Part shown: positions 1 to 8,489 of the stretch, piece by piece | Layout: each line of letters opens with the position of its first letter | How positions within the stretch are numbered: position 1 is the first letter of the stretch | DNA from: Paenibacillus amylolyticus | GTDB taxonomy: Bacteria > Bacillota > Bacilli > Paenibacillales > Paenibacillaceae | Assembly (NCBI RefSeq): GCF_003719335.1 | Contig: NZ_RIAS01000003.1 | Span: 62,001-126,000 of the forward strand | DNA length: 64,000 bases | Direction: 5' to 3' | Notes under the pieces: generated by a model | What the model was told of the DNA's origin: nothing | Seen by the model: the letters and a program-made list of their open reading frames with translations, nothing else | The model's database searches: none | Position numbers and translations under genes: made by a program

Positions 1-262
1 CACCTCGATCAGCCGACAATTTAAAAAGCATACCGGACTTACGCTTCGCTCCTACATTTTAGGTAGACGCATTGAACTTGCCAAAACACTCCTGTCAGAT
101 GGACTGAGTATCACAGATGTCTGCTTCCAGTCAGGTTTTAGTGACTATGCCAACTTCATTCGCAGCTTTACCAAAATCGTTGGAACCTCGCCAGGAAAAT
201 ATACGAGATATCGGCAAGCCGAGGTTAGAATTGATTTGTTGCCGGAAACCGATTACCATTAA
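1..262 (+). CDS. AraC-family transcriptional regulator, C-terminal part
   Basis: The reading frame is open from the window edge (codon phase at base 2) to TAA at 260-262 and encodes the last 86 residues of an AraC-type regulator. Both helix-turn-helix units of the DNA-binding domain are visible: SRQFKKHTGL, then the typical end SGFSDYANFIRSFTKIVGTSP. It is strikingly similar to the end of the AraC regulator at 14994-15854 (most residues identical), so the two are likely paralogues. The target is unknown because the sensing half lies outside the window. Barnase follows 32 bp later on the same strand. Confidence 0.9.
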   Translation, partial: TSISRQFKKHTGLTLRSYILGRRIELAKTLLSDGLSITDVCFQSGFSDYANFIRSFTKIVGTSPGKYTRYRQAEVRIDLLPETDYH

Positions 263-294
263 AAGCATTGTCATCATTAAAAGGAGATCAGAAC

Positions 295-741
295 ATGCTT
301 TTAAGAAAATGGTTGTATCCACTGTTCATTTTGCTTTCCGTATTGCTGGTTGCAGGATGCACCTCACAGTTCATTACCAATACCAATACCGGTTCTCACG
401 CTGGTCAGCCCTCCAAAGAGATGGGATTTCAAGAGGTCGCCGATTATATCAAAGAGCATCATGAACTCCCGCCCAATTACATTACGAAAAAAGAGGCTCG
501 TAAGCTGGGCTGGGAGCCTAGTGAAGGCAATCTGGATAAGGTAGCTCCGGGAAAGAGCATTGGCGGTGACGTATTCAGAAATCGCGAAGGGTTGCTTCCC
601 AATAAAAAAGGTCGGATCTGGTATGAAGCGGATATCCATTATACTGGTGGAAAACGTGGAAGTGACCGGATTCTATATTCAAGTGACGGTTTAATCTATC
701 AAACCACCGATCATTATAAGACCTTTCAACAGATCAAATAA
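295..741 (+). CDS. Barnase-family guanyl-specific ribonuclease, predicted lipoprotein
   Basis: The 148-residue product closely matches barnase, an extracellular RNase that cleaves after G. Lys65, Glu111, Arg121, Arg125 and His140 align by spacing with barnase Lys27, Glu73, Arg83, Arg87 and His102, so the active site looks complete. I start at ATG 295 because AAGGAGAT lies just upstream and an N-terminal signal follows at once. The signal ends in a lipobox (VAGC, Cys22), which predicts membrane anchoring, whereas classical barnase is freely secreted. The barstar inhibitor gene follows after 11 bp. Confident in family; the lipoprotein state is inferred. Confidence 0.93.
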   Translation: MLLRKWLYPLFILLSVLLVAGCTSQFITNTNTGSHAGQPSKEMGFQEVADYIKEHHELPPNYITKKEARKLGWEPSEGNLDKVAPGKSIGGDVFRNREGLLPNKKGRIWYEADIHYTGGKRGSDRILYSSDGLIYQTTDHYKTFQQIK

Positions 742-752
742 CGGAGGAACAC

Positions 753-1028
753 ATGAATATCATTCAGATCGACGGTCGTTACCTTCTTAATCGGGAATCA
801 CTCCATCAGTGGTTGCAGGATAAATTGCAATTGGACGAGCACTACGGACACAATCTGGATGCACTATGGGATGCCCTGACAGGTGAAGCCAACATGCCGC
901 TGACGATCCGCTGGAGTCATTTTGATATAAGCAGAGAAAAGCTCGGTGATTATGCAGATCAGGTGGTTGATTTAATGCGCGAAGCAGAGCAAGAGATTGA
1001 CGAATTCACATTAGAGTTATGGTCATAA
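753..1028 (+). CDS. Barstar-family ribonuclease inhibitor
   Basis: This 91-residue protein has the barstar core YGHNLDALWD (residues 31-40). It contains Asp36, Trp39 and Asp40, equivalent to the barstar Asp35/Trp38/Asp39 surface that plugs the barnase active site. It lacks a signal peptide, as expected of a cytoplasmic antidote that protects the cell from unexported RNase. The start has a good site (GGAGG, 7 bp upstream) and lies 11 bp after the barnase stop, so the two are almost certainly co-transcribed. A strong hairpin follows directly after the stop codon. Confidence 0.93.
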   Translation: MNIIQIDGRYLLNRESLHQWLQDKLQLDEHYGHNLDALWDALTGEANMPLTIRWSHFDISREKLGDYADQVVDLMREAEQEIDEFTLELWS

Positions 1029-1030
1029 TA

Positions 1031-1058
1031 GAACAGGCTGCCTAAGGGCAGCCCGTTC
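1031..1058 (+). terminator. Terminator of the barnase-barstar pair
   Basis: GAAC-a-GGCTGCC, loop taa, GGGCAGCC-c-GTTC forms a strong hairpin starting 2 bp after the barstar stop. The T-rich stretch follows after a short gap, so this is a probable rather than a textbook terminator. Confidence 0.65.
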
Positions 1059-1109
1059 TACTATCTTCTACTATCTTTTTTTAACTTCTTTTGACTTCTA
1101 TTCACTTCT
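1056..1109. repeat. Pyrimidine-rich tandem 10-mers
   Basis: TTCTACTATC occurs twice head to tail (1056-1065, 1066-1075). After a T run, three related 10-mers follow with the pattern NTTNACTTCT (1080-1109). The whole 1056-1175 interval is almost pure pyrimidine on the plus strand. It lies between the convergent ends of the barstar and xylanase genes, and no gene is seen in it. Confidence 0.7.
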
Positions 1110-1185
1110 TTTCCTCGTTCTTCTCTTCCTTATATCTATACTTGCTCTTTAACTTCTTGCCTTGTTCTCTTTATTCACATCTGCC

Positions 1186-2859
1186 TTAAGGCTGCACAAC
1201 AAATGTTGTTACACTTTGGGCTGGCAGATCTGCTGAGAATCCGTTTCCGGACATCTGCAGGGCAGAGCCAGCTGCCAGATTTCGTGTGCTGTCGGTTACC
1301 CAGGAGGATACAGCAGAGGCTGTTCCATTTTGCACGGTGAATCGCTGATTCACGCTTGAAGTGTTTTTGTTAATAGCCACGATAACGATCTTGTTATTCG
1401 CTCCCTTGTATGCAGATACATACACGCCGTTTGCCGGATTTTTGGTTGCATCTACTCTGACATCACCCGGACGTACGAATTTGGAGTAATGAGCCATACT
1501 GTAGCCACGTTTACTTATCGTTCCGTCTTCTTTAATCGGCCCATAATTTCTACGGATATACCACCATACATACGTCTGAAAATTACCTTCAACCATCGCG
1601 TTGTACATATGCTCCGCTACCCCGAGCGCTTCAGGCCAGCGATCTGCTGAATTAGTTTCACTGTTTGGATAGTAAACTTCCGTCATCCAAAGCTCTTTTC
1701 CTGCTCCCTTTTGTTCGAATAACGGATACGGAAAGTCGCTGTATTGTGTACCATACGTATGTGCCCCCAGAATATCCATATTCGCAAGGGCTTGCGGATC
1801 ATTCAAAATAGGGTCCGACATGTTTTTCACATAAGAGAAGGATTCCGGGGCAATGACCCGATTGTTGATGGAACCCGCGTTTTCTTTCATGAAACGAAGC
1901 ATTTCCTCTGGAGACCACCATGTCCAGTCATGTGCATAGTCCGGCTCGTTTTGTACGGAAATCGCGTACAAGTTCACGCCGTTATTTTTCATAAATGTAT
2001 CAAATTCATTCAAATATTGAGCGTAAGCCTCGTACTTGTCGTACTTGAGTCGTTTGGCCTGTGTAATCTGTGTATATGCAGTTACGTTGATGTTATCGAT
2101 GTTTGGTCCACCCGTTCCTGTAGTAACCAGCTTCAACGTGCTTGTGCCATTCACCATCGGTACCTGAATCGATTTGTCCTTCCATGTGTTTCCACTACCT
2201 GTAGCTTCAAATGGTATGTTACTAAGCGCTAATGTGCCGTTCACGTAGACATCCAGGTTGCTCGTTCCTGATGGAAGTGAATATCGAATTTTAATGTTTT
2301 TGGTGCCGGTGCTGCCAATCAGAATCGTATTCCACTGAACAGCCGAGCCACTCGCGTTTTGGAAAGAAACATAACCTGATCCTGTATATCCTGTAAAAGA
2401 ACTCCCCGCTACTGCACCAGTCAACGTTGTCAAAGATTCAGCTTCATACGTTGAACCACCGCCCGAAGTAGTGCCCAGGGTGACCAGTTCCGTCATATCT
2501 GTTGGTGGATTCCAAGGAGATGCAAATACAATCGCACCATGCTCAATCGCCTTTTTCGCAGTCTCCACTTCCCGTAGCCAGTTGTTCCTGTTCTCATCAA
2601 TCGGAATTCGTAGTACAGAAAATCCAAGCTGGTTAGGTCCATTGCCAAAGGCCGTCTCCCGCTCAGACGCAGTGAGATCACCAATCCAGCCGGAATGCGT
2701 CATACCTCCAAAACCCCGAATCACTTGTTTAGGTGCAGTTACATTAATTACAGCATCGTTTGCAGCAGACACTTTAGAAGAAACGGGTACGTAAAACAGA
2801 GGCAGTGCTGTCATAGCTGCAAGCATCGTACAGAGTGATTTTTTGATCAAAGCATTCAC
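1186..2859 (-). CDS. Secreted GH30 glucuronoxylanase with a nested CBM-like domain
   Basis: Residues about 40-120 and 268-557 closely resemble GH30 subfamily 8 glucuronoxylanases (XynC type), which cut xylan next to methylglucuronic acid branches. Glu305 (SVQNEPDY) is the expected acid/base, Glu394 (WMTEVYYP) the nucleophile, and the WWYIRRNYGP segment the uronate-recognition region. A signal peptide covers about residues 1-32. Between ASPWNPPTDM and AKRLKYDKYEAY lies an insert of about 140 residues running from YEAES to NIDNINVT, resembling a CBM6/35-type beta-sandwich. A GTG start follows GGGAG. The gene lies 55 bp downstream of the ABC permeases, fitting a xylan-use operon. Confidence 0.9.
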   Translation of the reverse strand: MNALIKKSLCTMLAAMTALPLFYVPVSSKVSAANDAVINVTAPKQVIRGFGGMTHSGWIGDLTASERETAFGNGPNQLGFSVLRIPIDENRNNWLREVETAKKAIEHGAIVFASPWNPPTDMTELVTLGTTSGGGSTYEAESLTTLTGAVAGSSFTGYTGSGYVSFQNASGSAVQWNTILIGSTGTKNIKIRYSLPSGTSNLDVYVNGTLALSNIPFEATGSGNTWKDKSIQVPMVNGTSTLKLVTTGTGGPNIDNINVTAYTQITQAKRLKYDKYEAYAQYLNEFDTFMKNNGVNLYAISVQNEPDYAHDWTWWSPEEMLRFMKENAGSINNRVIAPESFSYVKNMSDPILNDPQALANMDILGAHTYGTQYSDFPYPLFEQKGAGKELWMTEVYYPNSETNSADRWPEALGVAEHMYNAMVEGNFQTYVWWYIRRNYGPIKEDGTISKRGYSMAHYSKFVRPGDVRVDATKNPANGVYVSAYKGANNKIVIVAINKNTSSVNQRFTVQNGTASAVSSWVTDSTRNLAAGSALQMSGNGFSADLPAQSVTTFVVQP

Positions 2860-2914
2860 GATGTCTCATCTCCCGACAATTAAAATTCGAACACATCAAC
2901 CTTAACCTTAACTT

Positions 2915-3835
2915 TTATCCCTTTACGCCTCCAATAGTCATACCTTGTACGAAATATTTCTGAAGGAACGGATAGACCATCAGGATTGGCACACTTGCTA
3001 TTATGGTCATCGTTGCTCGAATGGAAGTCGGCGTCACGGCTACGCCGCTGTTCTCGGCAGCCTGATACACATCACTTGCTGATGAAGTTGCTGCTGTCGT
3101 AGAAGTTTGCAGAATCTTCATCAATTCATACTGCAGCGTGCTGAGTTCCTTATTGGAAGAGTTGTACAGGAAGACGTCAAACCAAGAGTTCCACTGACCG
3201 ACTGCGACGAAAAGGGAAACGGTAGCCATGGCCGGAATCGTTAACGGCAGCACTACTCGAATAAATGTCGTAAATTCCCCGGCTCCGTCAATTCGGGCCG
3301 ACTCCAGAATGCCTTCAGGCAAACCTTCAATAAAGGAACGAATGACAATCATATTGAACACACCGATGATACCCGGAATGATATAGACCCAGAAAGAGCC
3401 AATCAGGCCGAGATCACGGATCAACAGATAACCCGGAATCAGTCCTCCGCTGAAGTACATTGTGAAGACAAAAAACATCGTCACGAACTTACGAAGCACA
3501 AATTCCTGCCTGCTGAGTGTATAAGCAAGCATCGCCGTACAGAAAACAGACACGATCGTTCCGATAATTGTACGAAGCGCCGAGATCAGCGTGGCATGGT
3601 AGATGTCGGATTCTCCAAAAATATATTTGTAGTTATCCAGTGTCCACTCCCGAGGCCACAGATAAATACCTCCGCGAATCGCATCATTTGCATTATTCAG
3701 CGAAACAGCGATCATATTAATAAACGGATAAATTGTAACAATCATCAAACAGATCATGAAAGTGATATTAATGGCATCAAACGCCCGGTCCCCGGCACTG
3801 CTGTTCCGCAAGCGGGATGATTTTGCTTTTGGCAT
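2915..3835 (-). CDS. Carbohydrate ABC transporter permease (LplC/YtcP type)
   Basis: This 306-residue membrane protein has six predicted helices and the permease EAA-type loop (EGILESARIDGAGEFTTFIRVVLPLTIPA) that docks on the ATPase. It belongs to the CUT1 binding-protein-dependent sugar importers. ATG follows GAGGAGG with 8-bp spacing. It is 15 bp downstream of its partner permease and upstream of the GH30 xylanase. The cluster has no ATPase gene, which is usual for this subgroup because a shared MsmX-type ATPase energises several importers. Confidence 0.9.
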   Translation of the reverse strand: MPKAKSSRLRNSSAGDRAFDAINITFMICLMIVTIYPFINMIAVSLNNANDAIRGGIYLWPREWTLDNYKYIFGESDIYHATLISALRTIIGTIVSVFCTAMLAYTLSRQEFVLRKFVTMFFVFTMYFSGGLIPGYLLIRDLGLIGSFWVYIIPGIIGVFNMIVIRSFIEGLPEGILESARIDGAGEFTTFIRVVLPLTIPAMATVSLFVAVGQWNSWFDVFLYNSSNKELSTLQYELMKILQTSTTAATSSASDVYQAAENSGVAVTPTSIRATMTIIASVPILMVYPFLQKYFVQGMTIGGVKG

Positions 3836-3850
3836 GGCCTAGGCCTCCTC

Positions 3851-4822
3851 TTAGAATAGTCTGCTTTCTCCCATTTTTTTGGCGATATAGTTGGCGGTAA
3901 AGAGGAAGATGAAGCTGACCACAGTTTTGAAAATCCCTGCCGCTGTACCCAAAGAGAAGTTCCCCATTCCCAAACCATACTTCAAAACAAAGATATCCAG
4001 GTTCTCTGAATAATCCATATTCATTCCGTTGCCCAGCAAATATTGAGGTTCGAACCCAGATTCGAGGATGCTTCCCATATTCATAATCAGCAAAATCACG
4101 ATAACCGGCTTCAAACCAGGCAGTGTAATGTACAGCATACGTTTGAAACGACTGGCTCCGTCAATCTCAGCTGCCTCATACTGAGCAGGATCAATGGCTG
4201 TAATGGCCGCCAGATAGATGATCGTGTTCCAGCCGACGTCTTTCCATACTTCGGTGGCCCCAAGTATGCCCCAGAAATACTCCCCTTTGCCCATCCACAG
4301 CACTGGACTGTCTATCAAGTGCAGTTTCATAAGAATGAGGTTGATGATACCATCAGGTGAAAGTACAGTAAGCACAATACTTGAAGCAACAACCCAGGAG
4401 ATAAAGTGAGGCAGGTAACTGACCGTTTGTACAAAACGTTTAAAAACGATATTTTTCAGCTCGTTTAACAGAAGTGCCAGCGTAATCGCTGTAACAAATC
4501 CGAGTACCAGCTTGATGGAACTCATCACCAGCGTATTTCGCAGCACCCGATAGAACGTATTATCTTCAAACAGGGTCTGGAAATGCTTCATTCCTACCCA
4601 CTGCTGATCTGCGAAAGCTCTTGCCGGTTTGAAGTTCTGGAACGCCATCGTCCAGCCCCATAACGGCAAATATTTAAATACAAACGCCCAAATCACAAAA
4701 GGAATACACATAAATGCCAAGCTACGCTGCTGCAGCAGTCGTTTGTAGAAGCTGTTTCCTCGATCACCCTTTGGACGGGAAGCCCGTGGAATCGATTGAA
4801 GGGGTACGTTTGGTTCCTCCAC
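3851..4822 (-). CDS. Carbohydrate ABC transporter permease (LplB type)
   Basis: The first inner-membrane permease of the oligosaccharide importer has 323 residues, several membrane helices and an EAA-type loop (YEAAEIDGASRFKRMLYITLPGLKP). The start is GTG at 4822, preceded by AAAGGAG at 10 bp. The N-terminal extension before the first helix is basic and cytoplasmic, as in LplB relatives. It pairs with the permease at 2915-3835 and the binding lipoprotein at 4951-6630. From the neighbouring xylanase, the cargo is probably xylan-derived or aldouronate oligosaccharides (inference). Confidence 0.9.
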   Translation of the reverse strand: MEEPNVPLQSIPRASRPKGDRGNSFYKRLLQQRSLAFMCIPFVIWAFVFKYLPLWGWTMAFQNFKPARAFADQQWVGMKHFQTLFEDNTFYRVLRNTLVMSSIKLVLGFVTAITLALLLNELKNIVFKRFVQTVSYLPHFISWVVASSIVLTVLSPDGIINLILMKLHLIDSPVLWMGKGEYFWGILGATEVWKDVGWNTIIYLAAITAIDPAQYEAAEIDGASRFKRMLYITLPGLKPVIVILLIMNMGSILESGFEPQYLLGNGMNMDYSENLDIFVLKYGLGMGNFSLGTAAGIFKTVVSFIFLFTANYIAKKMGESRLF

Positions 4823-4854
4823 GATGCAGATACTCCTTTCCCTTTTCTGTTATT

Positions 4855-4909
4855 CGTGCGCGGAGAAAGGTTGTTATAGAGGGCTGTGCCCCTTTTTCTC
4901 CAGCGCACG
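4855..4909 (-). promoter_or_regulatory. Intercistronic hairpin between binding-protein and permease genes
   Basis: The outer arms CGTGCGCGGAGAAAGG (4855-4870) and CCTTTTTCTCCAGCGCACG (4891-4909) pair over most of their length. No U run follows on the minus strand, so a full terminator is unlikely. Such a hairpin usually protects the upstream binding-protein message or partly attenuates the permease genes. Confidence 0.65.
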
Positions 4910-4950
4910 TAACAGTTTGTTTTATATTTTTTTATTTTTGTTGGATCGAA

Positions 4951-6630
4951 TTACCACTTGCCAGCAACGCGATTTTGAATGACCTCAGTCATTTTTTTCT
5001 CGTAACCTGCTTTATCCAGCTTGCTGAATTCGGCCATGTAAGCATTCCAAATATTGTCGAAGTTTGAAGGTGCGCTCAGAATCATCTCAGGCAAATATTT
5101 GCGCTGTATATCATCTGATTTGGTGGTGAACACCTGTTCAGGTGAACCCTGCTCAAGAGCAATGGACCATGCAGGGAACCACGGACGCTCTTCCGGCTTG
5201 TTGAACAGTTCACTGAACGTTTCGATGCCATAAGCATCAAGGAATTTTTTATCTCCTTCGGTATATGTTGCTGCGACAACTTCCGGCTGATTACCTGGAT
5301 TGTATGCGTTCCCATCAGACAGCGTGGATTCTGTACCATAACGCGGCCAGTCATTGGCGAAATAAGCAAAGCCGAATTTGCGGCTCAGTTCTACATCGTC
5401 ATGCATTTTCCGCTGCTCATCATTGGCGTAATAGAAGCGGCCCTTTTCATCTACGCTGTATGTTTGATCCTTGATACCCCACTGCACGAGGATCTGATTC
5501 TCTTCTTTGAGCAAATTATCAAAATACTTGATGATCCGTTCAGGGTCTTTCGCATTCACGCTAATTCCGGTTGCATAGTTGTTTACAAAGCCAGGAGGAT
5601 CAATGTATTGGTCTTTGATGTTTTTGTCAAAGACGATTGGCAGAGGTGCATACCGCTTCTCGTCAATGCCTGCCGCAAGCAAGTTATTGGTTGCATCTCC
5701 AACCTGCCATGCGTAGTTAAAATAACCGAGAACCCGACCCGAGGTCAGTTTCGCTAAATACTGATCCTTATTCATCGTGAATGATTCCGGATCAAGTAAA
5801 CCTTTTGCGTTAATTTCATTCAGTTTTTTGATCCAGCGTTTCTGTTCTTCCGTGCCCGAAACCGTTCTTGCGACATGGGTTTTCATATCTACCATAACGC
5901 CGCCGTCGTTTGGATATCCTGCAAGGTGCATGGCCGGATTCTGCAGGGTGAAGAAGTTATTGGCTACACCAGCAAGCGACACAAAACCGATGGTTTCTGC
6001 TCCGTCAACCTTCGGATGCTTCTCTTTGTAATCCTCGATCAGATCAAAATATTCATCCAGCGTCGTAATTTTAGGATAGTTAAATTCCTTCAGTACAGAA
6101 CGTTGAATCCAGAAAGCTCCTCCGCCAATGTTAGGACTGCCTGAATATTCGCCCTGGTTGGCTGTATAAGGCAGTGCATAAATTTTACCGTCTTCCGGGT
6201 TTCTCATTTTGTCGAAGTAAGGTCCATACACTTTCTTAATATTCGGACCGTATTTTTCGATCAGATCATCTAACGGAATGTAAGCTCCGGCATCCAGCAA
6301 TTTGGACATTTCTCCGCTGGAGGCGATAACATCAGGATAGTCACCGCTCGCAATCATAACCCCTGCCTTTGTGGCACTGTCACCAACCAGATATTCCATT
6401 TTAAAGTCCACACCCGTCTGCTTCTGCAGCTCTTTACCAATCGCCGTTTCACTTGCCAAAATGTCCTTCTTGCCAGAAGAAAACATATAATACGAGAATG
6501 TGACAGGGCTGTTATCATCTTCTTTTCCTGTAGATGAGGCTCCTGGAGATGAGCTTCCAGACGAGCACCCAGCCAACAGGGATGCCAGCAATACGGCTAG
6601 TCCTGTCGTTTTCAAAAGCGGTTTTAACAT
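4951..6630 (-). CDS. Extracellular sugar-binding lipoprotein of ABC importer (LplA type)
   Basis: The 559-residue product starts with a lipoprotein signal (LLASLLAGC, Cys22), followed by a Ser/Gly-rich linker and a large family 1 solute-binding fold. The length fits LplA-type binding proteins, which hold oligosaccharides at the membrane surface and feed the permeases downstream. ATG follows AAAGGGGG. A near-perfect cre box lies 57 bp upstream of the start, indicating catabolite repression. The neighbouring two-component genes are the likely inducer sensor, and the GH30 xylanase suggests xylan-derived ligands. Confidence 0.92.
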   Translation of the reverse strand: MLKPLLKTTGLAVLLASLLAGCSSGSSSPGASSTGKEDDNSPVTFSYYMFSSGKKDILASETAIGKELQKQTGVDFKMEYLVGDSATKAGVMIASGDYPDVIASSGEMSKLLDAGAYIPLDDLIEKYGPNIKKVYGPYFDKMRNPEDGKIYALPYTANQGEYSGSPNIGGGAFWIQRSVLKEFNYPKITTLDEYFDLIEDYKEKHPKVDGAETIGFVSLAGVANNFFTLQNPAMHLAGYPNDGGVMVDMKTHVARTVSGTEEQKRWIKKLNEINAKGLLDPESFTMNKDQYLAKLTSGRVLGYFNYAWQVGDATNNLLAAGIDEKRYAPLPIVFDKNIKDQYIDPPGFVNNYATGISVNAKDPERIIKYFDNLLKEENQILVQWGIKDQTYSVDEKGRFYYANDEQRKMHDDVELSRKFGFAYFANDWPRYGTESTLSDGNAYNPGNQPEVVAATYTEGDKKFLDAYGIETFSELFNKPEERPWFPAWSIALEQGSPEQVFTTKSDDIQRKYLPEMILSAPSNFDNIWNAYMAEFSKLDKAGYEKKMTEVIQNRVAGKW

Positions 6631-6686
6631 GTGTTTTGTTCCCCCTTTTTAGTTAAACGATGTATGTAAGCATTTTCAATATATCA

Positions 6687-6700
6687 AGATAACGCTTTCA
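6687..6700 (-). promoter_or_regulatory. cre box upstream of the binding-protein gene
   Basis: Read on the minus strand this is TGAAAGCGTTATCT, one mismatch from the CcpA consensus TGWAANCGNTNWCA. It sits between the two-component genes and the ABC importer, in position to repress the latter. Confidence 0.65.
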
Positions 6701-6749
6701 TAGTTACCTACAAAACTGTACATTGTTCTTAAAAAAGTATATCGAACTA

Positions 6750-8489
6750 TCATTCGCCTTCCGGCTCATCCCCATCCAGTGGAAGCCAGATTTGAATACA
6801 TGTCCCCTTGTCTTCCTCTGATTGTATAGAAAAAGAGAATCGATCTTTGTAACAAAGTTTCAACCGGCTATAGGCATTTTTCATTCCTACATGCTCACCT
6901 ATATCCATATTCTGTTCCAGATATCCTACCAATTCTTTCAATCTGGCTTCGGACATGCCAATACCGTTATCCTCCAGCCCGATATGAAGATTCTGACCCT
7001 CCAATTGAACAAATAGCCGAATAATTCCTTCACCCGGTGTAGATTCAATACCATGTATGCTCGCATTTTCCACAAACGGCAGGATGACCATTTTCGGAAT
7101 TCGGTACTTTAATGCGGCAGGATCAGCCTCAATGTAATACTGAAGTTTTTCTCCAAAGCGATATTTCTGGATTTGCAAAAAGCTGTCGATTAGCTCCAAT
7201 TCCTCCTTCACAGTCACGTCATGCTGATTCCAGCTAATGGACTTACGGAACATTTTGGCCATATGATGCACAATCTTAGCGGTCTCTTTCTCGCCCTTGA
7301 TCAGGCTGCGCATCCGCACAGATTCAAGCGTGTTAAACAGGAAATGTGGATTAATCTGACTATGCAATGCATGAAGCTGCGCCTGCTGCTGTTTAAGCTC
7401 CAAATCTTTTTTTTGAATATCCGCAAGGTATACTTCATCAATCAGGTTCCGAATCGTCTCAGTCATCCGGTTGAATTCCGTTGTCAATTGACCAATCTCG
7501 TCCCTTGCATCTTCTGGAGGAATGGTCTGAAAATTTTGCGTTTTTACTTTTTTCATATGTTTGAGAATACGTACCAGTCTAACGTGAATGGATCGGGACA
7601 TCGCCGCAATGATAATAGAAGGCAGCACAAAATTGATGCAGGCCAGCCAGACGACGAAGGATCGTGATTTACGAACTTCCTGTAACACAATTTCCTCGTC
7701 CATCACACCTTGCAGGGACCATCCTTCTAAATAGTTAATGCCAGAATAAACACGATCAAATCGAATCGTTTTATTAGGGAATTCCATCTCCCGGTATAGT
7801 TGTCCAACTGAAACATTCTCTGTTCTCGAATCATTCGAAAAGCGAATGTGCCCCCCCGGATCAACCAAATACACTTTGCCATCAAAGCCGCTGTTACGAA
7901 ATTGCTCATGAAGTAGATCCATATTAAAGTCAATTTTGAGTAGCTGTTCGATACCACCCGTGTTCAGATTATTTAACCGCTGCACGAGACTTAACATCTG
8001 ATCGGTTGCAATCAAAGTTGGATAAGGAACAACATTATCCTGTAATTGTTTGTACCAGCTACTGTTGCGAACCGCTTCATTTAAGTGTTCAATGTAGCCT
8101 GAGGACAAAATCGTTGGATTATCGGTATACACTTGGTACCAGCGAATGCCTTGACTCAGTTGACCGGAGAACTCTCCTTTGAGATAGGAGTTATATGCCC
8201 GAATATACTCCGAGTTACTTTCGAACGAACGAGATAACGTGTCATTAAATACAGGATCAGCATAGAGCGAATAAGACAGACCTACCCCTTGATCAATCGT
8301 CACACGCAATTCGTTCTTCAGGTTGTTTAACGCCATTCCGGCATCACGAGTTTTCTGGCTACGGATATTTGCTGTGGTTACTTGATAGAAAACGACATTC
8401 GTCACAACAATCGGGATGAACACGGATAACACGTACATCAGCAACAATTTATCCCGAAGCTTCATGTAATTCCATTTCCATCTAATCAT
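6750..8489 (-). CDS. Sensor histidine kinase (YesM type)
   Basis: This 579-residue membrane kinase has helix 1 at about 12-38, an extracellular sensing region of about 235 residues, helix 2 at about 277-298, and a HAMP linker. The His_kinase motif NPHFLFN follows with probable phospho-His382, and the C-terminal ATPase domain shows ENASIHG and DNGIGM. Its ATG overlaps the stop of the response regulator (ATGA), so the two are translationally coupled. YesM-type kinases sense extracellular sugars or the loaded binding protein. The adjacent importer and xylanase make xylan oligomers the probable signal. Confidence 0.93.
   Translation of the reverse strand: MIRWKWNYMKLRDKLLLMYVLSVFIPIVVTNVVFYQVTTANIRSQKTRDAGMALNNLKNELRVTIDQGVGLSYSLYADPVFNDTLSRSFESNSEYIRAYNSYLKGEFSGQLSQGIRWYQVYTDNPTILSSGYIEHLNEAVRNSSWYKQLQDNVVPYPTLIATDQMLSLVQRLNNLNTGGIEQLLKIDFNMDLLHEQFRNSGFDGKVYLVDPGGHIRFSNDSRTENVSVGQLYREMEFPNKTIRFDRVYSGINYLEGWSLQGVMDEEIVLQEVRKSRSFVVWLACINFVLPSIIIAAMSRSIHVRLVRILKHMKKVKTQNFQTIPPEDARDEIGQLTTEFNRMTETIRNLIDEVYLADIQKKDLELKQQQAQLHALHSQINPHFLFNTLESVRMRSLIKGEKETAKIVHHMAKMFRKSISWNQHDVTVKEELELIDSFLQIQKYRFGEKLQYYIEADPAALKYRIPKMVILPFVENASIHGIESTPGEGIIRLFVQLEGQNLHIGLEDNGIGMSEARLKELVGYLEQNMDIGEHVGMKNAYSRLKLCYKDRFSFSIQSEEDKGTCIQIWLPLDGDEPEGE

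Noticed and set aside
1056..1109. CRISPR-like array from the tandem 10-mers.
   Set aside because: Units are only 10 bp with no spacers and no cas genes nearby.
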